Shown one piece after another: positions 1-7,692 of a stretch of 57,939 nt of DNA; position 1 is the first letter of the stretch; each line of letters opens with the position of its first letter. Position numbers and translations under genes: made by a program. This DNA is from an uncultured Oscillospiraceae bacterium (lineage in GTDB: Bacteria; Bacillota; Clostridia; Oscillospirales; Oscillospiraceae), in assembly GCA_910579595.1 (NCBI GenBank), contig CAJTVM010000007.1:1-57939 (forward strand), written 5' to 3'. The notes below the pieces were generated by a model that was given only the letters and a program-made list of their open reading frames with translations, did no database searches and was not told where the DNA came from.

Positions 1-1069
1 CCGCCAGCCCGCACTTCACCAGCAGCGTCAGCGCGCCGATGGAGCCGTCGGTGAAGTCGGCATCAGTCAATTCTGTGGACGGCATATTGCTGGCGTCCCC
101 GCCAGTGGAGAACAGCGCCTTGGCGGCGTCCCGGGCCTTGTCCGCCTCCTCCGCGCCATGGACCATGGAGGTCAGCTCCCAGGCCAGGATCTCCTTGGCC
201 TGGTTGAGCTGGGCGTCCTTCCAATGATCCATCTCATCGATCTGCTCCAGGGGCAGGAAGGTGAGCCAGCGCACGCATTTCATCACGTCGGCGTCCCCCA
301 CATTGCGCCAGTACTGGTAGAAATCGTAGGGGCTGGTCTTGTTGGGGTCCAGCCACACGGCGTTGCCCGCCGTCTTGCCCATCTTGTTGCCCTGGGAGTC
401 GGTGAGCAGGTTGATGGTCATGCAGTGGGAGTCCTTGCCCAGCTTGCGCCGGATCAGCTCCGTACCGCCCAGCATATTGCTCCACTGGTCGTTGCCGCCG
501 CACTGGAGATTGCAGCCCACGGTCTGGAACATATGGTAGAAGTCGTAGGACTGCATGATCATATAGTTGAACTCCAGGAAGGACAGGCCCTTCTCCATGC
601 GCTGCTTGTAGCAGTCTGCCCGGAGCATATTGTTCACGGAGAAGCAGGCCCCCACCTCCCGCAGCAGTTCCACGTAGTTCAGATCCAGCAGCCAGTCGGC
701 GTTGTTCAGCATCATGGCCTGGCCGGGGCCCTCACCGAAGTCGATGAACCGCTCCATCTGGTGCTTGAAGCACTGGGCGTTGTGGTTAATGTCCTCCCGG
801 GAGAGCATCTTGCGCATATCGGTGCGCCCCGAGGGGTCGCCGATGGTGGTAGTGCCCCCGCCGATGAGAGCGATGGGCTTGTTGCCCGCCTGCTGGAGAC
901 GCTTCATCAGGGTAAGGGTGACGAAGTGTCCCGCTGTCAGGCTGTCCGCCGTGCAGTCGTAGCCGATATAAAAGGTGGCTTTGCCGTTGTTGATGAGGTT
1001 CTTCACCTCGTCCTCGCTGGTGACCTGGGCCACCAGGCCCCGGGCCACAAGTTCGTCGTAAAGTGTCAT
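1..1069 (-). CDS. tyrS: Tyrosyl-tRNA synthetase, C-terminus cut by window edge
   Basis: Class I aminoacyl-tRNA synthetase that charges tRNA-Tyr in the cytoplasm. About 356 codons are visible; the C-terminal RNA-binding part runs off the left edge. The protein begins MTLYDELVARGL. It has the HIGH-like region (TADSLTAGHF, residues 40-49), the tyrosine-site GGNDQWSN motif and a KMGKT version of the KMSKS loop, all typical of bacterial TyrRS. ATG at 1069 is the first good start and lies 13 bases after the stop of the GNAT gene, so the two are probably cotranscribed. A T-box riboswitch upstream of the GNAT gene should control both. Confidence 0.95.
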   Translation of the reverse strand, partial: MTLYDELVARGLVAQVTSEDEVKNLINNGKATFYIGYDCTADSLTAGHFVTLTLMKRLQQAGNKPIALIGGGTTTIGDPSGRTDMRKMLSREDINHNAQCFKHQMERFIDFGEGPGQAMMLNNADWLLDLNYVELLREVGACFSVNNMLRADCYKQRMEKGLSFLEFNYMIMQSYDFYHMFQTVGCNLQCGGNDQWSNMLGGTELIRRKLGKDSHCMTINLLTDSQGNKMGKTAGNAVWLDPNKTSPYDFYQYWRNVGDADVMKCVRWLTFLPLEQIDEMDHWKDAQLNQAKEILAWELTSMVHGAEEADKARDAAKALFSTGGDASNMPSTELTDADFTDGSIGALTLLVKCGLA

Positions 1070-1082
1070 GATCATTTCTCCT

Positions 1083-1559
1083 TTATTTTTTATAATATAT
1101 CAATGTCATTTTATGATTGATCTCTCGCGTCTCCCCAGTTGGGCGGTAGCCCACCTTTTCATACAGATGGCAGTTCCCCTTTTCTTGAAGGATCGTATCC
1201 AGCTCCCAGTTTTCCTCTCCGTACAGTTCCTCTGCCAGCTTGATCGCCTGTTGAGCAATTCTCCGGTTTCGATACTGCGGCAGAACAAACAGCGGAGAAA
1301 TACGCTTGCTTGCATCCTCGCGCAGTACCACCCGAATCCCCCCAACCGTCTCATTCTCTTGCTCGATCCAGTAAAATGTGGAGCCCGGCTGCGTCATTTT
1401 GCTTCGCACACGTTCCAGTGTTTCACAGGCCGGGTTGGTCTGCGTGTCTTGATACCTTTCCAACAGCTCCCCAAAAGCCATCCTCTGCATCTGCCAAAAC
1501 TGCTGCGCCTCTTCCAGCGGAACCTTTTTCAACTGTACTTCGCCCTTTATCAAAATCAC
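1083..1559 (-). CDS. GNAT family N-acetyltransferase in the tyrS operon
   Basis: Predicted GCN5-related acetyltransferase of 158 residues; substrate unknown. The acetyl-CoA-binding region is visible as FVLPQYRNRRIAQQAI followed by a C-terminal LYEKVGY motif, the usual beta4-alpha3 and late GNAT elements. The start is uncertain. A GTG at 1559 overlaps the last base of the T-box terminator stem. A TTG six bases further in (1551-1553) is better spaced from the AGGGGG in the same stem. The gene lies between the T-box leader and tyrS, with 13 bases to tyrS, and its base composition looks less G+C-rich than tyrS, which suggests a later insertion. Tyrosine starvation should induce it along with tyrS. 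Confidence 0.85.
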   Translation of the reverse strand: MILIKGEVQLKKVPLEEAQQFWQMQRMAFGELLERYQDTQTNPACETLERVRSKMTQPGSTFYWIEQENETVGGIRVVLREDASKRISPLFVLPQYRNRRIAQQAIKLAEELYGEENWELDTILQEKGNCHLYEKVGYRPTGETREINHKMTLIYYKK

Positions 1560-1822
1560 CCCCTGTCCCTTTGGGACAGAGGGCGAAAGCTCGCGGTACC
1601 ACCTCTGTTTTGCCGCCTTCTCGCGAAGCGCGGCCTCAAGGAGTCCCCAGCAGGACCCCGGCGCTGTACCGGGCGCACCCGTCCAACCCTACTGGGGAAT
1701 GTTTAACTCCCGTTCAGGCGGCTGCTCCGAGGGGTATTCGCCAGCGGCTCCTCTCCCCCTCGCACCAAAACGGGGGCTCTCTGGGCAGAAAACCGATGGG
1801 TACTGTTCCTCATCCTCGCATT
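1559..1822 (-). promoter_or_regulatory. T-box riboswitch leader, probably tyrosine-specific
   Basis: The conserved T-box sequence AGGTGGTACCGCG reads on the minus strand at 1604-1592. It is followed by a terminator stem (CCCTCTGTCCC / GGGACAGGGGG, 1583-1559). An AGAGAG GA-motif near 1782 fits the base of stem I. A UAC (tyrosine) codon at 1736-1734 lies where the specifier loop is expected; this position is inferred by eye, not by folding. Uncharged tRNA-Tyr would stabilise the antiterminator and allow GNAT and tyrS transcription. Confidence 0.88.
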
Positions 1823-1828
1823 GGCAGG

Positions 1829-1857
1829 ATCATACCACAAGCGGTCCCTGTTGTCAA
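1829..1857 (-). promoter_or_regulatory. Sigma-A promoter of the T-box/GNAT/tyrS operon
   Basis: TTGACA (1857-1852) and TATGAT (1834-1829) are separated by 17 bases. This near-consensus promoter places the transcript start just ahead of the T-box leader. Confidence 0.8.
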
Positions 1858-1861
1858 ACCT

Positions 1862-1899
1862 TTTTCACAAATAAACACGGCAGCCATTTGGCTGCCGTG
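1862..1899 (-). terminator. Terminator after the first SleB-like gene
   Basis: A perfect 10-bp stem, CACGGCAGCC with its complement at 1876-1899 and an ATTT loop, is followed in the minus direction by a T-rich stretch. It sits just downstream of the stop at 1914. Confidence 0.75.
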
Positions 1900-1913
1900 C
1901 GTTCCTTGCTTTC

Positions 1914-2852
1914 TCAGGCGTAAAACGCGTGAGCTCCAATTGTGGCCACATAGGGGCGGTTGCGGGATGCGTAACAGTTCAGCCCAGCCCGGGCGAAGAA
2001 CAGGGCGGTGGGGAGAACCTCGGCCCCGTCCAGGACCAGCTTGGCGGCAATCACGGATTCGGCGTTGGGAGTCCTGCCGAAGTTGCTGCCATAAACCGAG
2101 GTAAACTGGTTTTTCTGATGCAGCACATCGTAGATGTTGCTGGGGAAGATAGAGCTGTTCACGCGGTTCATAACCACGTTCCCCACCGCAATCTTACCGG
2201 CCAGAATCTGGTTGCCGCTCTCCGCATAGATGATACGGGACAGCCAGTACAGGGAGTCGGCGTCGTAGAAGCTGTCGCCAGGGGTGATATAGAAGTGATC
2301 CGCCATCCAGGGGTGGCCCAGGTACACCGTTTTCTGTTCACCGTCATAGGCAACGTCCAGGTTGAACGCCTTGGCCAGCACCCGGACGGGAGCGGCTACG
2401 GAATTGTTCAGCAGAATGACGCCGTCCTTTACATAGAGGTAGCGGCCGTTGGCCACAATATATGTGGCGCCGGCGGTGACGGTCATATTCAGGGTCTCCT
2501 GCACCACATTCGCGGTGTTCCCCGACCCGTCCACCATCTGCTCCATTTTGGCGGAGGTGACGGTAACAATGCCGTTTTCCTCCTCAACCGTTGCGTTCGG
2601 GTCAACCATGGCCACAAAGGAACTGACGGTCACATAGGTAACGCCGTTGCAGGTCTGGTATTCCATAGAGTACTGGGGCTTGAAGTCCAAATGGAATGGG
2701 GCCCATGCCGGGGTCTCGGTTTCGGTAGCTGCCGGGGGAGGCGCTGTCTCCTCTGCCGGAACTTGTTCAGAAGGTGCCGCGGCCAGCGCGGGCAGGATAA
2801 AGCTCACGACAGCGAGGGAGGCCAGCAAGGAACTGACTGCTCGTTTTTTCAT
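1914..2852 (-). CDS. SleB-type cell wall hydrolase with copper-amine-oxidase-like N-terminal domain
   Basis: Secreted peptidoglycan hydrolase of the Hydrolase_2/SleB family (lytic transglycosylases acting on spore cortex or cell wall), 312 residues. A signal peptide covers about residues 1-26. A Pro/Thr-rich stretch follows. Residues about 60-180 match the copper amine oxidase N-terminal-like beta domain, a non-catalytic stalk. The SleB fold covers about 195-312, with the motif IIYAESGNQ carrying the likely catalytic Glu211. I chose the ATG at 2852 because AAGGAGAG precedes it at good spacing; an ATG at 2873 lacks a site. It is a paralogue of the next gene upstream. It could serve vegetative wall turnover rather than germination. 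Confidence 0.88.
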   Translation of the reverse strand: MKKRAVSSLLASLAVVSFILPALAAAPSEQVPAEETAPPPAATETETPAWAPFHLDFKPQYSMEYQTCNGVTYVTVSSFVAMVDPNATVEEENGIVTVTSAKMEQMVDGSGNTANVVQETLNMTVTAGATYIVANGRYLYVKDGVILLNNSVAAPVRVLAKAFNLDVAYDGEQKTVYLGHPWMADHFYITPGDSFYDADSLYWLSRIIYAESGNQILAGKIAVGNVVMNRVNSSIFPSNIYDVLHQKNQFTSVYGSNFGRTPNAESVIAAKLVLDGAEVLPTALFFARAGLNCYASRNRPYVATIGAHAFYA

Positions 2853-2907
2853 GAAATCTCTCCTTATACACAATTTGAATTACAATTCGCTTTCAAATTG
2901 TAACCAT

Positions 2908-2936
2908 ATTGTAACCGATTTAAAACCGTTTTGCAA
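2908..2936 (-). promoter_or_regulatory. Putative promoter of the 1914-2852 gene
   Basis: TTGCAA (2936-2931) and TACAAT (2913-2908) are 17 bases apart, about 55 bases upstream of the start codon. A second TACAAT-like repeat lies closer to the gene. Confidence 0.55.
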
Positions 2937-2953
2937 CCTTTTGAAGCGGTCAA

Positions 2954-2990
2954 AATAGTCGAACCTCCCAACGAAAGAGGTTCGACTATT
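2954..2990 (-). terminator. Hairpin terminator between the two SleB-like genes
   Basis: A 14-bp perfect inverted repeat (AATAGTCGAACCTC and its complement) surrounds a 9-base loop. It ends in TATTTT in the minus direction, downstream of the gene ending at 3049. The near-symmetry means it could also act on the other strand. Confidence 0.75.
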
Positions 2991-3048
2991 GTGTATATTA
3001 TACAAATAAGGAGATTTATCGCCCATATAGTTCCCAGATTATGGATAT

Positions 3049-3867
3049 TTACAGATAAAACCAGTGACAGCCGATGGTAACAACAAACTCCCGGTTTTCC
3101 ATGATCCAGTGGTTGTTGGTCAGGTCGGGGGCCAAGAAATACAGGCTGTCTCCGGCCTCCCGGGCCCCCTCCAGCACCAGCTTTGCCGCCAGCACACTCT
3201 CTTGGGTCGGCTCGTTGTAGATGGTGCCATTGGCCACCGGCTCGAACTGGACGCCCCACTTCCGGTCAAAAATCACGTCATAGATGCTGTCGGGGAATTC
3301 GCTGCTGGCCACCCGGTTGAGCACCACCGTGCCCACCGCCAGTTTGCCTGCCAGAGGCTCCCCCCGGCTCTCCGCCGAGATGATCCGGGACATCCAGTAC
3401 AGATCGTCCGCCGTAAACGCCGGGGGGGTGGCCCGTCCGGTACCGACGGTGAGGGTGATGCCCTTCTCCCGGCTCCAGTCCACAAAACCGCCCAGGGCCT
3501 CCGCCAGCACCCGGATGGGTACCAGTGTCCGCCCGTTTTCCAGCAGGACGCCGTGGGGGACGTACAGCGCCCTGTCGTTCACCGTCAGCCACACATCTCC
3601 CGGACGGGCGGAGAGGGTCAAACCATTCCCACGCACCCAGGCCGTGCCATTCTCCCAGGATACCTTCGCCGCCGGGGCCAGCAGCTCCGCCACCGTCCGC
3701 AGGGACACATAGGTTGTGCCGCCCTCCACCAGCCGCGCGCTGGCCTGGTTCCAGAGATTTTCTCCCTCCACTGACAGCACATTAACCGCCGACGCGGGCA
3801 GAATGCCGGGTAGGGTCAGCGCCAATCCCAGCGCCGCCCCAATCAATGCTTTTCCGAATTTCATCAT
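3049..3867 (-). CDS. Second SleB-type cell wall hydrolase with copper-amine-oxidase-like domain
   Basis: Secreted peptidoglycan hydrolase, 272 residues, with the same architecture as the neighbour at 1914-2852. It has a signal peptide (about 1-27), a copper amine oxidase-like beta domain (about 30-142, with the LVPIRVLAEALGG motif) and a SleB/Hydrolase_2 domain (about 150-272) with catalytic-type Glu166 in IISAESRGE. ATG at 3867 (followed by a second ATG) is preceded by AAGGGG six bases away. Longer readings upstream have no signal peptide. The pair is diverged, so it is an old duplication. No partner such as YpeB is adjacent, which argues for a role other than classic SleB/YpeB germination. 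Confidence 0.88.
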   Translation of the reverse strand: MMKFGKALIGAALGLALTLPGILPASAVNVLSVEGENLWNQASARLVEGGTTYVSLRTVAELLAPAAKVSWENGTAWVRGNGLTLSARPGDVWLTVNDRALYVPHGVLLENGRTLVPIRVLAEALGGFVDWSREKGITLTVGTGRATPPAFTADDLYWMSRIISAESRGEPLAGKLAVGTVVLNRVASSEFPDSIYDVIFDRKWGVQFEPVANGTIYNEPTQESVLAAKLVLEGAREAGDSLYFLAPDLTNNHWIMENREFVVTIGCHWFYL

Positions 3868-3980
3868 ACAGCACCCCTTTTTTGAAAGTATGACAAAATT
3901 GTAACTTTTCCAGCCCATAGCTGCAAGTCTAAATGTTTTCCTGTAAAAACGGATCTTCCCAACACCGCGTGGACAGACAG

Positions 3981-4014
3981 AAAAAATGCCGTCCGGCAGG
4001 CCGAACGGCATTTT
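3981..4014 (-). terminator. Terminator of the YhcH operon
   Basis: AAAATGCCGT at 3983-3992 pairs with ACGGCATTTT at 4005-4014 around a GC-rich centre. A run of T follows in the minus direction, 9 bases beyond the stop of the gene ending at 4023. Confidence 0.85.
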
Positions 4015-4022
4015 CTGAACCA

Positions 4023-4487
4023 TTAAAGGAGGCTTTCCTTTACCTTTCCCACCACCTTGCGCACCGCACAGGGATCCCCGGCGGCACAGCCGGGACGGTG
4101 AATGTCGTTGGAGAAGAATATGCAATAGCCGCCGGGGGCTACGTCCACGAAGGACTCCCCCGACAGATCCTTGTAGAAGGTCACGTCCTGTCCCTCGGGA
4201 TCCTCCTCCACCGTCTCCATGCCGGTGTAGGGCGCATAGCCCATCCGCTCCACGCCGGAAACGATATACTGGATATCCAGATAGTGGTCATGGCGCTCCG
4301 GGCGGCGAACCTCGGCGGGCTGAGTGGTGAAATCCTGGATCATCATGTACAGATCCTTCCCCTGCAGCTCATAGGTACCGGCCTCCATGTGGGCTACGTC
4401 GTTGCCGGCTATCCAGTCCAGCGCCGTCTGGATAGCGGCGGGGTACTTGTACGGGCAGGGCAGCGCGTTGGCAGATCCGAAAATCAT
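4023..4487 (-). CDS. YhcH/YjgK/YiaL family protein
   Basis: Small cupin-fold protein of 154 residues in the DUF386 family, often linked to sialic acid or N-glycolyl sugar metabolism and long called beta-galactosidase subunit beta. Visible family signatures are HDHYLDIQYIVSGVE, the FFSNDIHRPG metal-site stretch, and a C-terminal VRKVVGKVKESLL typical of the family end. ATG at 4487 follows AAAGGAG. It is the last gene of a four-gene minus-strand operon (29 bases after the TSCPD gene) whose other members give no sugar context, so the substrate here is unknown. Confidence 0.88.
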   Translation of the reverse strand: MIFGSANALPCPYKYPAAIQTALDWIAGNDVAHMEAGTYELQGKDLYMMIQDFTTQPAEVRRPERHDHYLDIQYIVSGVERMGYAPYTGMETVEEDPEGQDVTFYKDLSGESFVDVAPGGYCIFFSNDIHRPGCAAGDPCAVRKVVGKVKESLL

Positions 4488-4516
4488 TCCTGAAGCACTC
4501 CTTTACCGATTTATAT

Positions 4517-4762
4517 TCAACGGGTGGTTTTCAGTGCCTGGGCCAGCTGATCCGGGCAGGAGGTGGGCTTCATGCCACAGCGGATGCCGTCCATCCGGGC
4601 GATGGCCTCCTCAACCTTCATTCCCTTTAAAAGGGAGCTGATGCCCTGCAGATTGCCGTGGCAGCCCCCCATCACCCGGACAGCTTGGATCACACCGTCC
4701 TCCACGTCGATCTCCATGCTCTTGGAGCAGACCCCCCTGGGGGTGTACCGAATGGTTTCCAT
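4517..4762 (-). CDS. TSCPD domain protein (TIGR03905-like)
   Basis: 81-residue protein of the TIGR03905 type, related to the TSCPD domain at the C-terminus of some ribonucleotide reductases. It has GGCHGNLQGISSLLKGM in the middle and the name-giving TSCPDQLAQAL at the end. Function is not established; the domain is cysteine-rich and may bind metal. ATG at 4762 is preceded by AAAGGAAA. It is spaced 19 bases from the metallopeptidase gene upstream and 29 from yhcH downstream, so it belongs to the same operon. Confidence 0.85.
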   Translation of the reverse strand: METIRYTPRGVCSKSMEIDVEDGVIQAVRVMGGCHGNLQGISSLLKGMKVEEAIARMDGIRCGMKPTSCPDQLAQALKTTR

Positions 4763-4781
4763 GCCGCATTTTCCTTTCTGT

Positions 4782-5162
4782 TTATTCTTCCGGCCAGTCC
4801 TCGCCCCGGCGCAGGGCGTCCAGCTGGGCGGAGTCCTTGTATTCCAGGCTCCGTTCCCCTGCCAGACCCTCCACATGGTGGGTAAGCTCATGGCGCAGGG
4901 TGGTGCGCAGCTCGTCCTCCCAGACCCGCGCCGGCTCGTCAAACAGCAGCGCCGCGAAGGAGCCGTAGTAAATGTTGATATACCGGCCCAGCTCGTCCAC
5001 ACAGTATTCGCCCATGATGTATACGTCCTCCCCGGCGTCGGGGTCAGGCAGGGCGTCCTCCAGCAACAGGATCCCGCCGTTCAGATCCCCGAACAGCTCC
5101 TCCGGGAACTCGCTGTACATCCGATCCAAAATATCGTTGACCTCATCGATGGATAAAACCAT
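4782..5162 (-). CDS. Zincin-like metallopeptidase family protein
   Basis: 126-residue cytoplasmic protein of the small zincin-like family (PF06262 type). The HEXXH zinc motif HELTH is at residues 91-95, in LRHELTHHVEGL. The N-terminus MVLSIDEVNDILDRMYSEFP is typical of the family. No signal peptide is present. ATG at 5162 follows GAGGAGGG; a start at 5186 would overlap the upstream gene and lacks a site. It lies 13 bases after the homocysteine-methyltransferase-like gene. The peptide substrate is unknown. Confidence 0.85.
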   Translation of the reverse strand: MVLSIDEVNDILDRMYSEFPEELFGDLNGGILLLEDALPDPDAGEDVYIMGEYCVDELGRYINIYYGSFAALLFDEPARVWEDELRTTLRHELTHHVEGLAGERSLEYKDSAQLDALRRGEDWPEE

Positions 5163-5175
5163 GCAAACGCCCTCC

Positions 5176-5967
5176 TCACAGGACAATCAGTCCGTACAGG
5201 CGGCTGAGCCGGTCCAGAACCGTCCGCTCCAGCCCGCCGGTGCCATCGTAAAACGCCCGGCCCTGGTACACCCGCAGCGCCCCCTCCAGCAGCTCGGGCA
5301 CATCGGAACACAGGCACAGCGCCTCCCGCACGGCGTATTGGTGCTGAGCGAAGATCTCAATATCATCCTCCTCCTGGATGATGATTTTCACCGCCCCCAC
5401 CGGGTTGTCCTCGGCGGCGATGATGTCCTCCAGCAGGTCCGGGCCGCACTCAATTTCCTCCCCCACGTCCACCGTGCGGGTGACGAAACAGGGGGCGGCG
5501 CCCGTGGCGCAGGGGATCACGTCCGGATCCCTGCGGGTGGGGGTATAGGGATAGGGCAGAAGCACCCCCTCCCGCACCTGGAACAGGGGGATGTGGGCGT
5601 ACTGAGCCAGTTCGGCCATGTGCTGTGCGGCGGCGTTTTCGGGGCAGTCCAGGCCAAAAGCCGCCGCCCCCATGCCCTCCGCCACGAACAGGGCGGCCAG
5701 CATATGCACCCGGGTGGGGGATTCCCCGTCCCCGTCGCAGATCCAGCTCACCCAGGCGGGGGAGCCCCCCGCCTCCCGCACCGCTGTGAGGGCGGCGCGG
5801 CACTCGGCCATGGTGGTCATGCCGGAAATGTGGACGGCCCCCCGTCCCGGCTGGATCCGGGCGCGGTATTCCGCCGTGAGGGCTTCAAAGCCTGTCTCCC
5901 CCATGGGGGGGACGTCCAGGCCCAGCGGGCCGAGTGTCTGTTTAAATATGGGCACAGAAGCGTCCAT
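5176..5967 (-). CDS. Degenerate homocysteine methyltransferase-like domain with an unassigned C-terminal region
   Basis: 263 residues. Residues about 50-140 align by eye to the homocysteine-binding barrel of the MetH at 52599-54962: GLDC (105-108) matches its GLNC, and a SPAWVSW strand matches its LPVFVTM. The GGCCG zinc-ligand pair found in true family members is absent, and the N-terminal DGAMGT motif is also missing. It should therefore not bind zinc-activated homocysteine normally. The C-terminal 120 residues (acidic, with GRAFYDGTGGL) are not recognised. The ATG is weakly placed, 16 bases from AAAGGAG. It is the first gene of the operon ending with yhcH. Confidence 0.6.
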   Translation of the reverse strand: MDASVPIFKQTLGPLGLDVPPMGETGFEALTAEYRARIQPGRGAVHISGMTTMAECRAALTAVREAGGSPAWVSWICDGDGESPTRVHMLAALFVAEGMGAAAFGLDCPENAAAQHMAELAQYAHIPLFQVREGVLLPYPYTPTRRDPDVIPCATGAAPCFVTRTVDVGEEIECGPDLLEDIIAAEDNPVGAVKIIIQEEDDIEIFAQHQYAVREALCLCSDVPELLEGALRVYQGRAFYDGTGGLERTVLDRLSRLYGLIVL

Positions 5968-6098
5968 AATACAGCTTCACAACTCCTTTTTTTATAATTC
6001 GGAACAAATCCTCAGTACAGCCGCGCTTTGCGTGTCCGTTGGCCATCGGCCAGCGGATCGAAAAAGTGCAATCTGTATAGTTCAACTTTGTTCATTAC

Positions 6099-6127
6099 AT
6101 TATAGCAAACCCGCCTGCGGATCGCAA
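6099..6127 (-). promoter_or_regulatory. Promoter of the 5967-4023 operon
   Basis: TTGCGA (6127-6122) and a perfect TATAAT (6104-6099) are 17 bases apart. It leaves a leader of about 125 bases in which I see no known riboswitch. Confidence 0.7.
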
Positions 6128-6206
6128 GAGGGATTGCCCCACAAACGGGAAGTTCCCGGCGTTTGCAAATAAATCCAGGAAAATGGTGTAACCGTACAAT
6201 CTTCCA

Positions 6207-6235
6207 TTTACATTCTTCGACAAATTTGGTACAAT
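6207..6235 (+). promoter_or_regulatory. Promoter of the DUF3048 lipoprotein gene
   Basis: TTTACA (6207-6212) and TACAAT (6230-6235) are spaced 17 bases apart, divergent from the minus-strand promoter at 6099-6127. Confidence 0.6.
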
Positions 6236-6297
6236 AACGGAAACGGCTTCGGACCTACTCAGGATCCGAGGGCGCTGAGATTGAGGAGGGACCTTGT

Positions 6298-7386
6298 ATG
6301 AAGCGAACCATCTGCCTGTTATCCGCCCTGCTGCTCCTGCTGATGCCTGCCTGCCGCCAGTCCGGCGGCGACCCGGAGGGCGATCCCACGCCGGAGGCAA
6401 CCGCTTCCGCCGTCCCTGAGGCGCCGGAGCCCACTGCGGAGCCCACCCAGGCCCCTGCCTTTTACGAGCCCCTCACCGGCCTGCCCAGCGAGGAGGATGC
6501 CTCCGGCCTCCGCCCGGTGGCCGTCATGCTCAACAACCTGAAAAACGCCCTGCCCCAGCAAGGCAACAGCCAGGCGGACATCATATACGAGGTGCTGGCC
6601 GAGGGCGGCATTACCCGTATGCTGGGGGTGTACCAGCACCCGGAGCGGGTTGGCCGCATCGGATCAGTCCGTTCCGCCCGTCAGTATTACTGGGAGCTGG
6701 CCCAGGGCCATGACGCGGTGTACATCCACGCTGGGGCCAGCCCGGAATTTTACTCCACCAAGAGCCGCCTGGGCCTGTTCACCGTGGACGGGGTCAACGG
6801 CGCCTACTCCTACGCGGGCGCGGGGATGTTCTGGCGGGACCGCAGCCGCATCCCGGGCCACTACTACGACTTTGAGCACTCCCTGCTCACCTCCGGCGAA
6901 GCCATCACCGCTATGCTGGAAAAGGAGGGCAAAACCGCCCACACCAGCGGCTACCAGTACGAGATGGCCTTCGTTGATGACGGCACCCCCGCCGGCGGGC
7001 AGAGCGCCGTCACCGTCACCGTCCCCTTCTCCAACTATAAATCCGGCGTGTTCCGCTATGACCCCGCCACAAAGCTGTACGCGGTGGAGGAATACGGCGA
7101 GGCGTACATCGACGGCAACGACAACACCCAGGTGGCCGTTACCAACCTGCTGGTGCTCCAGGCCGTCTGCACGGTGGTGGACGACGCGGGGCGAATCACG
7201 GTGAATCTGACCTCCGGCAGCGGCTGGTTCGCCTGCGGTGGGCAGATCGTCCCCATCACCTGGAAGAAGGGCGGCGCGGACAGCCAGCTGCGCTACTACG
7301 GCGCGGACGGTTCCCCCCTCACCCTGGGCCGGGGCAAAAGCTATGTGTGCATTATCCCCACCAGCCGGAGCATTACCGCGGAATAA
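6298..7386 (+). CDS. DUF3048 (YerB-like) lipoprotein
   Basis: 362-residue secreted lipoprotein. The first 19 residues form a lipoprotein signal with lipobox LLMPAC (Cys19). An Ala/Glu/Pro/Thr spacer follows, then the DUF3048 N-terminal region beginning PLTGLPSEEDASGLRPVAVMLNN. It contains the family signature RIGSVRSARQYYWELA and ends in the C-terminal DUF3048 half, with WFACGGQIVPITWKKGG. The Bacillus relative is YerB; its function is unknown, though it is an abundant envelope protein. ATG at 6298 follows GAGGAGGGACCTTGT. It is monocistronic or weakly linked to the next gene, 87 bases away. Confidence 0.9.
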   Translation: MKRTICLLSALLLLLMPACRQSGGDPEGDPTPEATASAVPEAPEPTAEPTQAPAFYEPLTGLPSEEDASGLRPVAVMLNNLKNALPQQGNSQADIIYEVLAEGGITRMLGVYQHPERVGRIGSVRSARQYYWELAQGHDAVYIHAGASPEFYSTKSRLGLFTVDGVNGAYSYAGAGMFWRDRSRIPGHYYDFEHSLLTSGEAITAMLEKEGKTAHTSGYQYEMAFVDDGTPAGGQSAVTVTVPFSNYKSGVFRYDPATKLYAVEEYGEAYIDGNDNTQVAVTNLLVLQAVCTVVDDAGRITVNLTSGSGWFACGGQIVPITWKKGGADSQLRYYGADGSPLTLGRGKSYVCIIPTSRSITAE

Positions 7387-7473
7387 TCAAAAAAACATTT
7401 ATTTTCCAGCATAGCGCCATTTTTCCGGCACAAACTACCTTCGTGACAATTTCGCGCGAAGGAGGTATGCATT

Positions 7474-7692
7474 ATGTTCCTTGACAAGATCGCGCTGGCC
7501 CTGTCCATCATCGGCGGACTGAACTGGGGGCTGATCGGGCTGTTTAATTTCGATTTGGTAGCCTTTATCGGCGGCGGCTCCGGCACCTGGTTCTCCCGTA
7601 TCATCTATGTGGTGGTAGGTCTGGCCGCCCTGTGGTGCCTTACCCTGCTGTTCCGCCCCATGGAGGGACGCACCCGCCACAGCCCCGCTTGA
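7474..7692 (+). CDS. DUF378 small membrane protein
   Basis: 72-residue integral membrane protein with two hydrophobic helices (about residues 5-30 and 42-62). The DUF378 signature LSIIGGLNWGLIGLFNFDLVA is followed by FSRIIYVVVGLAALWCL. The family is widespread and of unknown function. AAGGAGG lies eight bases before the ATG. A hairpin terminator follows directly. Confidence 0.92.
   Translation: MFLDKIALALSIIGGLNWGLIGLFNFDLVAFIGGGSGTWFSRIIYVVVGLAALWCLTLLFRPMEGRTRHSPA

Noticed and set aside
158..1120. 320-codon plus-strand frame opposite tyrS
   Set aside because: Repetitive His/Val/Leu/Ala-rich product typical of antisense of a G+C-rich gene; tyrS is certain on the other strand.
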